From Halomicrobium salinisoli (GTDB lineage: Archaea; Halobacteriota; Halobacteria; Halobacteriales; Haloarculaceae), in NCBI RefSeq assembly GCF_020405185.1, contig NZ_CP084463.1, positions 1,302,001 through 1,366,000 of the forward strand: a stretch of 64,000 nucleotides of DNA. The letters run 5' to 3'. Within the stretch, counting starts at the first letter, position 1. Every line of letters begins with the position of its first letter. The position numbers and the translations under genes are program-made. Shown here in pieces: positions 16,726 through 23,713 of the stretch. Below the pieces are notes generated by a model, which searched no databases, had not been told where the DNA came from, and saw only the letters and a list, made by a program, of their open reading frames with translations.

Positions 16726-16733
16726 TATTATTT
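16726..16733 (-). promoter_or_regulatory. TATA box of the Bat-family regulator gene
   Basis: AAATAATA on the leftward strand, centred about 27 nt from the GTG at 16702; this spacing also decides for GTG over the out-of-frame ATG at 16706. Confidence 0.5.
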
Positions 16734-16923
16734 CGGCCTGGGAGCGCCCTGTGAACAATTACTTGCCAGCTGGACGCACGCTCGTCCAGCTCCCTGCCAG
16801 TAGCTATCGACGTCCGAACCGGATATCCCCAGCGACGTCGTCAATGCGACGCCCTCGCGAGCGAGCGCGGGCTTCGGACCCGATCGTCGCCGGTCAACTG
16901 AGACGGATCGCTGCGCGCGCCTT

Positions 16924-17396
16924 CCGAGCCGACGAGAACGACTCGACTCGTGTTACTCGTCGTCGTTCATCAGAAAGCTCGCTGACGCTCGCTTTCTGAG
17001 ACACGGCGAATCGGAGATTCGCCAGCCTCGAAGTCCTCGCACTGCTCGGACTTCGAGACACCGAGAGAGCGAAGCTCTCTCGGGCCCTGCCTCGCTTCGC
17101 TCGGCAGGACACCGATAGACTCGCTCCGCTCGTCTATCGAGCCGACGACGAAGACTCGTCCTTTCAGTCCTCGTCTTCGTCAAACTCGAAAAGCTCGCTC
17201 TGCTCGCTTTTCGCGACACCGGAGACTCCCTCCGGTCGTCTCCCGAGCCGACGAGAACGACTCGACTCGTGTTACTCGTCGTCGTCGTTCATCAGAAAGC
17301 TCGCTGACGCTCGCTTTCTGAGACACCGGAAGACTTCGCTACGCTCGTCTTCCGAGCCGACGACGAAGACTCGTCCTTTCAGTCCTCGTCTTCGTC
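16924..17396 (-). repeat. Array of DNA hairpins downstream of dnaK
   Basis: About a dozen hairpins are packed into 470 bp with no coding gene. Seven have variable stems around an 11-12 nt loop related to GAGCGNAGCGA on the minus strand: 16971-16998, 17027-17057, 17086-17108, 17114-17138, 17187-17213, 17293-17320, 17327-17354. Others have triloops: 17005-17023 and 17061-17083. Short linkers recur: CGGTGTC five times (once as CGTGTC) and GTCGGCTCG three to four times. Two direct repeats are embedded: 16924-17004 with 17243-17326 (identical but for a 3-bp GTC indel), and 17138-17181 with 17353-17396, which carries the dnaK stop codon. Confidence 0.85.
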
Positions 17397-19286
17397 GTCG
17401 ACGTCCTCGAAGTCGGCGTCGACGTACTCCTCGCCCTGGCCGGCCGCACCGGCGCCGGCAGCGCCGCCGGGACCGCCAGCAGCACCGCCCATGCCGCCGG
17501 CACCGGCCGCACCGGCGCCCGCGCCCGCGGCGCCCTCGGCGGCCTGCTCCTGGTACATCTGCTTGCCGATCTCCTGGAGCTGCTCGGTGAGGTTCTCGGT
17601 GGCCTCCTCGTAGTCCTCCTTGGTGGCGTCCTCGTCCTCGAGGGTCTCTTCGACCTCCTCGATGGCGTCCTCGATGTCGGCAATGAGGTCGTCGTCGACG
17701 TCCTCCTCGTTCTCCTCGATGAGGGTCTCGGCGCGCTGGATCGCGGACTCGGCCTCGTTGCGGGCCTCGATGCGCTCGCGGCGCTGCTGGTCCTCCTCGG
17801 CGTGCTGCTCGGCCTCCTCCTGCATCTCCTCGATCTGCTCGTCGGAGAGGCCGGCGCCGCCCTCGATGGTGATCTCCTCGGAGTTGCCGGAGCCCTGGTC
17901 CTCCGCGGAGACGTTGACGATGCCGTTCTCGTCGATCGAGAAGGAGACCTCGATCTGCGGGGTACCGGCGGGGGCCGGCGGGATGCCGGACAGCGCGAAC
18001 TCGCCGAGCAGCTCGTTCTCCTCGGCGATCTCACGTTCGCCCTGGAAGACGCGGATCTGGACCTGCGTCTGGTTGTCGGCGGCCGTCGTGAAGATCTTCG
18101 ACTCCTCGGTCGGAATCGTCGTGTTCTTCTCGATGAGCCGCTCGAAGAGGCCGCCCTTGACCTCGACGCCGAGCGACAGCGGCGTGACGTCCAGCAGGAC
18201 GATGTCGTCGACGTCGCCCGAGAGGACGCCCCCCTGGATGGCCGCGCCCAGCGCGACGGCCTCGTCGGGGTTGACGTTCTTCTTGGGCTCCTGGCCGGTC
18301 ATCTCCTCGACCTGCTCCTGGACCTGCGGCATCCGGGTCGAACCGCCGACGAGGATGACCTCGTCGATGTCGTTCTGGTCGTAGCCGGCGTCCTCGAGGG
18401 CCTGCTCCGTCGGGCCGACCGTGCGCTCGATGAGGTCCGAGGTGAGCGACTCGAACTTCGCGCGGGTGAGCTTCTCCTCGAGGTCGAGGGGACCGTCGTC
18501 CGTCGTCGCGATGAAGGGGAGGTTGATCCGGGTCTCCTTCCGGCTGGAGAGCTCGATCTTGGCCTCCTCGGCGGCGTCCTTCAGGCGCTGGAGGGCCTGG
18601 CGGTCGTCGCGGAGGTCGATGCCGTGCTCCTCTTCGAACTGCTCGGCGAGGTAGTCGATGATCGCGTGGTCCCAGTCGTCGCCCCCGAGGTCGTTGTCGC
18701 CGTTGGTGGCGACGACCTCGTAGACGCCGCCGCCGAGGTCGAGGATAGAGACGTCGAAGGTGCCCCCACCCAGGTCGTAGACGAGGACGGTCTGGTCGGA
18801 CTCGTCGTCGAGCCCGTAGGCCATCGCGGCCGCGGTGGGCTCGTTGACGATGCGCTCGACCTCGAAGCCGGCGACCTCGCCGGCGTCCTTGGTCGCCTGG
18901 CGCTGTCGGTCGTTGAAGTACGCGGGGACGGTGATGACCGCCTTCTCGACCTCGTCGCCGAGGTACTCCTCGGCGTCGTGCTTGATCTTCTGGAGGATCA
19001 TCGCCGAGACCTGCTCGGGCGTGTAGTCCTCGCCCTCAAGCTCGACGGTGTAGTCGTCCTCGCCCATGTGCCGCTTGATCGACTGGATCGTCTGCTCGGG
19101 GTTCTTGACCGCCTGGTTCTTCGCCGGCTTGCCGACCAGGCGCTCGCCGTCGTCGAAGGCCACGACGGACGGCGTCGTCCGCTCGCCCTCCGAGTTCACG
19201 ATGATCTCGGGGTCGCCGCCCTCCATGACCGCGAACGCGCTGTTCGTGGTCCCGAGGTCGATACCGAGAATCTTGTTGCTCGCCAT
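17379..19286 (-). CDS. dnaK: Chaperone DnaK (Hsp70)
   Basis: A 635-residue Hsp70. The nucleotide-binding domain (1-350) starts [20 protein letters not shown] and has the phosphate-2 motif [11 protein letters not shown] and the adenosine motif [13 protein letters not shown]; the substrate-binding beta domain (about 360-480) and helical lid follow, with a Gly/Ala-rich linker and an acidic tail ending EDVDDEDED. The tail replaces the bacterial EEVKD end. It works with DnaJ and GrpE at 9.6-10.7 and 20.8-21.5 kb. A TTTTAACC box lies about 30 nt upstream. The last five codons and the stop lie in a 44-bp segment that is duplicated 215 bp downstream. Confidence 0.98.
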   Translation of the reverse strand: MASNKILGIDLGTTNSAFAVMEGGDPEIIVNSEGERTTPSVVAFDDGERLVGKPAKNQAVKNPEQTIQSIKRHMGEDDYTVELEGEDYTPEQVSAMILQKIKHDAEEYLGDEVEKAVITVPAYFNDRQRQATKDAGEVAGFEVERIVNEPTAAAMAYGLDDESDQTVLVYDLGGGTFDVSILDLGGGVYEVVATNGDNDLGGDDWDHAIIDYLAEQFEEEHGIDLRDDRQALQRLKDAAEEAKIELSSRKETRINLPFIATTDDGPLDLEEKLTRAKFESLTSDLIERTVGPTEQALEDAGYDQNDIDEVILVGGSTRMPQVQEQVEEMTGQEPKKNVNPDEAVALGAAIQGGVLSGDVDDIVLLDVTPLSLGVEVKGGLFERLIEKNTTIPTEESKIFTTAADNQTQVQIRVFQGEREIAEENELLGEFALSGIPPAPAGTPQIEVSFSIDENGIVNVSAEDQGSGNSEEITIEGGAGLSDEQIEEMQEEAEQHAEEDQQRRERIEARNEAESAIQRAETLIEENEEDVDDDLIADIEDAIEEVEETLEDEDATKEDYEEATENLTEQLQEIGKQMYQEQAAEGAAGAGAGAAGAGGMGGAAGGPGGAAGAGAAGQGEEYVDADFEDVDDEDED

Positions 19287-19312
19287 CTTGTCTGCCTATA
19301 CCCGATTCGGCC

Positions 19313-19320
19313 GGTTAAAA
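19313..19320 (-). promoter_or_regulatory. TATA box of dnaK
   Basis: TTTTAACC on the leftward strand, about 30 nt before the dnaK ATG at 19286. A short leader of a few nucleotides is implied, so dnaK has its own promoter and does not depend on grpE. Confidence 0.5.
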
Positions 19321-19468
19321 GTTGCTAGACGGGACAGGACCCGATCGGTGGGAACGGGCCGCGTGCCCGCGGTTTTTAGGCCCTGCCGTCCGTCGGACCG
19401 GTGCTTATATGCCGGACCGCAAACCGACCGCTGTCCGCCGCGGTGACGGCGGCGGCGTCGGCTGCCCG

Positions 19469-20254
19469 TCACTCCCGGTCCGCCACCGCGAACCGCGCCA
19501 TCACGGGCCAGTGGTCCGAGGGAGCCAGCCAGTCCGGGCCCATGTCCGTCAGCACGCCGTGGGCCGTCGGCGTCAGCCCTTCGCCGCCGAAGACGTAGTC
19601 GATGCGTTTGCTCGCCGCGCGGTCGTACCCGTGGTAGGTCTCGAACGGGCCGTGGGGCGACTCCACGACCCGCCTGGCGTCGTCGACCGCCTCGGTCAGG
19701 ATCTCGTAGGACCGCGAGTCCGGGCGGCTGTTGCAGTCACCGGTCAGGATCACCGGCGCGTCGTGGCCCTCGGCCCGGTCCCGGAGGATCCGGGCGCTCT
19801 CCCGGCGCGCCCGCGGGCCGTCCACGTCGAGGTGGACGTTGTAGTGCTCGATCCGGCGGCCGCTCTCCTGCAACTCGATCGTCGCGTGCGTGGCCAGCCG
19901 CGGGATGTTCGCGTCCCACGCGCGGTGGCGGTCGGTGGGGTCCGGCGCCAGCCAGAAGGTCTCGCCGTCGACGATCCGCGCCCGCTCGCGCAGGACGCCG
20001 ACGGGCGTGTGCTCGCCGACGTCGCGGTCCTCGCCGTACCACTGGTAGGACGGCAGCGCCATTCGGAGGTCGTCGGCCTGCCCGAGCCAGCACTCCTGGA
20101 GGCCGACGACGGTCGGCCGGTGAAAGCGGATCAGCGCGGCGACGTCGGCCACCCGCTCGGACCACGGCGGCGCAACCGCTTCCAGGCCGTCGTAGAGGAC
20201 GTTGTACGAGAGCGCGGAGACGGTCACTGTCGGTCGTTCGCCCGCCAGTCTCAT
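19469..20254 (-). CDS. Endonuclease/exonuclease/phosphatase-fold protein
   Basis: A 261-residue member of the EEP (DNase I-like) superfamily. Visible motifs in order: ALSYNVLYDG, VVGLQECWLG (metal-binding Glu), HYNVHLDVDG, LTGDCNSRPDS (catalytic Asp and Asn) and SDHWPVMARF (catalytic His). There is no signal peptide, so it is cytosolic. Substrates in the family range from DNA to sphingomyelin and phosphoinositides; none can be picked here. The ATG at 20254 gives MRLAGERPTVTVSALSYNV. It sits between dnaK and grpE with a membrane protein gene. Confidence 0.88.
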   Translation of the reverse strand: MRLAGERPTVTVSALSYNVLYDGLEAVAPPWSERVADVAALIRFHRPTVVGLQECWLGQADDLRMALPSYQWYGEDRDVGEHTPVGVLRERARIVDGETFWLAPDPTDRHRAWDANIPRLATHATIELQESGRRIEHYNVHLDVDGPRARRESARILRDRAEGHDAPVILTGDCNSRPDSRSYEILTEAVDDARRVVESPHGPFETYHGYDRAASKRIDYVFGGEGLTPTAHGVLTDMGPDWLAPSDHWPVMARFAVADRE

Positions 20255-20294
20255 TCCTGTTCCGGCGGGGACAACTGGAACGACCACGCTCTCA

Positions 20295-20780
20295 TCAGTC
20301 CACGTACCGGAGGGCGACGATCACGAGAACGACGCCGAGTACCGCGACCACGGCCGAGAGTGACCGAGGATACGTCTCGGAAGCGACGCCAAATACTCCG
20401 AAGGCGACAGTCACGATTCCGACCACCATCACGGCGACCTGGCGACTCGTCGTGCCCGAGGACAGTCCGAGCAGTACCAGCGTCACGCCGAGCGTCGCCA
20501 GTACGATCGCTGCGACGCGGAGACTCGGACTGGTCGCGTAGACGAAGCCTCCGAGAAGGATACCGAGAACTCCGATCAGAACGGACGGATTCGCTGAAGT
20601 CGGGAGATCGATTCCCTCAACGCCAGCGATCGCGATCGTGAGTCCGACGGCACCGATCACCAGCGGGACGACGACACCGCGGGACACCCCGTACGAGACC
20701 GCCCCGAGGGCGACGATCGTGAATCCGAAAATGAGGCTTCGCCCGTCGAATCGACGGGAGCCGGAGAGACGATCGAGCAT
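20295..20780 (-). CDS. Six-helix membrane protein of unknown function
   Basis: A 161-residue, almost entirely hydrophobic protein with about six short membrane helices (15-31, 37-53, 66-82, 88-104, 113-129, 140-157), each about 17 residues and regularly spaced, suggesting internal repeats. Very few acidic residues and a somewhat AT-richer codon use compared with grpE and dnaK. The family is not recognised. The gene is between grpE and the EEP-fold gene, all minus strand with gaps of 40-50 bp; co-transcription is possible. Confidence 0.65.
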   Translation of the reverse strand: MLDRLSGSRRFDGRSLIFGFTIVALGAVSYGVSRGVVVPLVIGAVGLTIAIAGVEGIDLPTSANPSVLIGVLGILLGGFVYATSPSLRVAAIVLATLGVTLVLLGLSSGTTSRQVAVMVVGIVTVAFGVFGVASETYPRSLSAVVAVLGVVLVIVALRYVD

Positions 20781-20830
20781 CTGTACTCTACCGGAGGGGC
20801 GTCTCCCTCTCCGAAAGTCATTCCGACCCG

Positions 20831-21481
20831 CTATTCGCCGTCGCTGACGGTCACCTGCGCCTCGCGGAGGACGGCGTCGGCCATGAGGTAGCCGGGCCGG
20901 TGGACGTCGGCGATGGTGCCCTCGGGCTGGTCGCTGTCGACGCGGGCCAGCACCTGGTGGCGCTCGGGGTCGACCTCGGCGCCGGGTTCGGGCTCGACGA
21001 CCTCGACGTCCTCGGCGTCCAGCACGTCGTCGAACTGCCGGAGCGTGGACTCGACGCCGTCGCGGATGTCGACGTCCTCGTCCTGATCGAGCGCGCGCCG
21101 GAGGTTGTCGCGGACGTCGAGCAGCCGCGAGACCAGGTCCTCGGTGGCGCGCTTCTTCTGCTGCTCCTGGCGCTTCTCCATCCGCTTCTTGAAGTTCTGG
21201 AAGTCGGCCTGCTTGCGCTTGAGTTTCGACTCCAGCTCCTCGACCTCGTCGTCGCGCTCTTCGACGGTCGCCTCCAGCTCGTCGACGCGCGCCCGCAGGC
21301 CGGACAGCTCTCGGGCGATAGACTCGGCGTCGGAGTCCGCGATCCGCTCGACGAGTTCGTCGTCGACTTCGCCGTCGGTCTCCGCCTCGGCGGTCGATTC
21401 GTCGACGCGCTCCTCGTCCGCGGCCCCGACCTCGTCCTCGCCCGCGTCCGTCTCGGCGTCTGCCGCGTCCTGCTCGGTCAT
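20831..21481 (-). CDS. grpE: Nucleotide exchange factor GrpE
   Basis: A 216-residue protein. Residues 1-60 are acidic and disordered; about 60-120 form the long coiled-coil dimer helix (LRARVDELEATVEERDDEV); the C-terminal beta domain holds VEVVEPEPGAEVDPERHQVL and a final IADVHRPGYLMADAVLREAQVTV, the GrpE signature. It releases ADP from DnaK. The CTTTTATC box 23-30 nt upstream of the ATG implies a leaderless mRNA. It is the first gene of the leftward chaperone region. Confidence 0.95.
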   Translation of the reverse strand: MTEQDAADAETDAGEDEVGAADEERVDESTAEAETDGEVDDELVERIADSDAESIARELSGLRARVDELEATVEERDDEVEELESKLKRKQADFQNFKKRMEKRQEQQKKRATEDLVSRLLDVRDNLRRALDQDEDVDIRDGVESTLRQFDDVLDAEDVEVVEPEPGAEVDPERHQVLARVDSDQPEGTIADVHRPGYLMADAVLREAQVTVSDGE

Positions 21482-21503
21482 ACTCCCACCGTGGCGGCCA
21501 GCG

Positions 21504-21511
21504 GATAAAAG
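21504..21511 (-). promoter_or_regulatory. TATA box of grpE
   Basis: CTTTTATC on the leftward strand, centred 26 nt before the grpE ATG at 21481, typical for a leaderless haloarchaeal transcript. Confidence 0.55.
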
Positions 21512-21603
21512 AATTCAGAAATCAGCCGTGACGCGGGCCCGCGCGTCACCGGACTCGCGGGTCCGACGCCGCGCGCGGACGTGCCGATCCGGTATCGGCA
21601 CCG

Positions 21604-23442
21604 TCAGGCGCCGTCGGAGCCGCGCTCTTCGACGCGCAGCGCGTACTCCCCGCTCCCCTGTCGGGCGTTGACCAGGATCCCGACCGCGCCGTCGACCGAG
21701 GAGAGGGTGACCGACTCGTCGCTGCCGTCGCCCACCGACTGCGCGTCGTAGTCGTTCCCCGAGGGCGTGCGCCCGTCGGCCGTGGCGTACAGGTCGAAGT
21801 CCGCGTCGTCCGGCCCCTCGAGCGTGACCGCGACCTCGCAGGTCGAGGCCAGCCGCTGGTTCCACCGCCAGGGGTCGTCGTCCCACCAGCCGGACAGCGA
21901 GGACTGGACGCTCCCCGAGACGGTCTGGTCGCACTGGTCGGCGGCCTCGACCGCGACGGTCACCGCGTCGGTCGCCGTCGCGTCGTCGCCGTCGGTGACG
22001 GTGAGCGTCGCCTCGTACTCGCCGGCTTCCTCGTAGGCGTGCTCGACGGTCGCGCCCGTCGCGGTCGATCCGTCGCCGAAGGCCCACTCGTAGCGCTCGA
22101 CGGCGCCGTCCGGGTCGCTCGACCCGGAGCCGTCGAAGCTGATCGCCTCGCCGACGGTGGCCTCGGCGGGACTCGCTGTCGCGTCGGCCGTCGGCGACTC
22201 GTTCGTCAACCCGCCGGTCGCCGAGCCGGCCGCTTCGACGAGGGCGGCGGCGTCCACGCGGCCCGCGCCCTGCTCGTCGTCGGCGAGCCCGACGTCGACG
22301 GCCGTTTCCCGCAGCAACCGCCTGAGCTCCTCGGTCCCGAGGTCCGGGTTCGCCGCCTTGCCCAGAGCGGCCACGCCCGCGACGACCGGTGCGGCCATCG
22401 ACGTGCCCGAGTAGTGACCGTACCCCTCGGACGGCATCGTCGAGAGGACGTTCACGCCGGGGGCCGCCAGTTCGACCGCGGCACCGTAGTTCGAGAAGTC
22501 GGCCAGCTCCTCGTTCGGGTCGACCGCCGAGACGGCGACGCACTCCTCGTAGGCCGCCGGGTAGGCGACCCCAGACTGGCCCGAGTTGCCCGCCGCGCAC
22601 ACGACGAGGGCGCCGTGCTGCTCGGAGGCGTACTCGACGGCCCGCTTCATGGTTCGGGTGTCGGTGTCGCCGCCGAGTGACACGTTGATCACGTCGGCCC
22701 CCCGGTCGGCCGCCCACTGGATCGCGTCCGCGATGTCCGACAGCGAGCCCCGCCCCGTCTCGTCGAGGGCGCGGGCGGCCAGCAGCCCCGAGTCGCTGGG
22801 GCCGGCGACGCCGACGCCGTTGTCGGTGTCCGCCGCCGCGCAGCCGGCGACGTGGGTCCCGTGGGACTCGTCGCCCGTGTCGGGCGCGGGGTCCCCGTCG
22901 CCGTCGGCGAAGTCCCGCCCGGGGTCCGATCCGAACCCGGACGCCAGGTCGGGGTGATCGTAGGCGACGCCCGTGTCGACGACGGCGATCGTGACGTCCG
23001 CGCTCCCGAGCGTCTCGTCCCACGCGTCGTCGGCGTCGACCAGTTGCGGCGCGTACTGCTGGTCGAAGCCCGGGTCGTTGGGAGCCAGTTGGGTCTCGAA
23101 GGCGGCGTTGGCCTCGACGTACTCGACCTCGGCGCGGTTCGCCATTGCGGACCGGACCGCCTCGCGGGCGCGCTCGGCGCCCGGGATCCGCAGCGCCACG
23201 TACCCCAGCGTCTCGTTGACGTGGACGACCGAGGCATCGGCCGGCGACGCGGACGACGCCATCGACGCCACGGCTCCGGCGTCGGCCCCCTTCGCGGCGC
23301 CGACGATTACCTCGTCCGGCTTCTCGCCCGGGCGACGGCCCGGCCGGGCGGCCGTCACGCCGCCGGCGGCGGCGAGGCCCAGCGAGCCGAGTCCCTGCAA
23401 CACGCTTCTCCGGTTCCAACCGTTCGTACCACTTCGTTCCAC
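21604..23442 (-). CDS. Tat-exported subtilisin-like protease (halolysin type) with PKD domain
   Basis: About 612 residues from GTG 23442. Order: Tat signal (NRRSVLQGLGSLG), an inhibitor I9-like propeptide (about 40-115), the S8 domain (about 120-400) with Asp in VVDTGV, His in HGTHVAG, oxyanion Asn in AAGNSG and Ser in SGTSMAAP, then a PKD domain (about 415-500; DPDGAVERYEWAFGDGST) and a pre-peptidase C-terminal-like beta domain with two Cys. An in-frame GTG at 23469 exists but would abut the palindromic TATA site; 23442 keeps the Tat motif near the N-terminus. It is a secreted protease, paralogous to the next gene upstream. Confidence 0.9.
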   Translation of the reverse strand: MERSGTNGWNRRSVLQGLGSLGLAAAGGVTAARPGRRPGEKPDEVIVGAAKGADAGAVASMASSASPADASVVHVNETLGYVALRIPGAERAREAVRSAMANRAEVEYVEANAAFETQLAPNDPGFDQQYAPQLVDADDAWDETLGSADVTIAVVDTGVAYDHPDLASGFGSDPGRDFADGDGDPAPDTGDESHGTHVAGCAAADTDNGVGVAGPSDSGLLAARALDETGRGSLSDIADAIQWAADRGADVINVSLGGDTDTRTMKRAVEYASEQHGALVVCAAGNSGQSGVAYPAAYEECVAVSAVDPNEELADFSNYGAAVELAAPGVNVLSTMPSEGYGHYSGTSMAAPVVAGVAALGKAANPDLGTEELRRLLRETAVDVGLADDEQGAGRVDAAALVEAAGSATGGLTNESPTADATASPAEATVGEAISFDGSGSSDPDGAVERYEWAFGDGSTATGATVEHAYEEAGEYEATLTVTDGDDATATDAVTVAVEAADQCDQTVSGSVQSSLSGWWDDDPWRWNQRLASTCEVAVTLEGPDDADFDLYATADGRTPSGNDYDAQSVGDGSDESVTLSSVDGAVGILVNARQGSGEYALRVEERGSDGA

Positions 23443-23469
23443 GACACCCGTATCATAACACGCATCCAC

Positions 23470-23485
23470 TTATCATGTATGATAA
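23470..23485 (-). promoter_or_regulatory. Palindromic promoter/operator of subtilase 1
   Basis: TTATCATGTATGATAA is a perfect 7-2-7 inverted repeat (TTATCAT/ATGATAA) containing the TATA-like box, about 30 nt before GTG 23442. A repressor bound here would block the basal machinery directly. It also argues against the start at 23469. Confidence 0.5.
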
Positions 23486-23713
23486 CGACGGGATAATATT
23501 ACTGGTACTAGAGTTTTTACTGTTGCAGTCTGGCGTTCGTATAACTACGGGATAGTTATCAAATTCAAACACGGCGGTGGCTCGCCGCCGGGATGGACGA
23601 GCGGTGCGAGTCGCTGCAGAAAGCCGGGCGCGGAGGCGGACGGTCGGGACGGCAGTTGGCCGGCGCAGATGGCGGCCGCGCTCGGTGACGCGGCCGCCCC
23701 GTGGCTCAGCGGG

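Noticed and set aside
16953..17219. Possible small gene on the minus strand in the hairpin array
   Set aside because: The product is a Ser/Arg-rich translation of the hairpin stems, with a composition unlike haloarchaeal proteins.
16924..17396. CRISPR array
   Set aside because: Repeats are not of constant length, the stems differ, and there are no regular spacers or cas genes; it is a hairpin array.
23443..23469. Upstream GTG start for subtilase 1
   Set aside because: It directly abuts the palindromic TATA site, so a transcript starting 25 nt downstream could not contain it.
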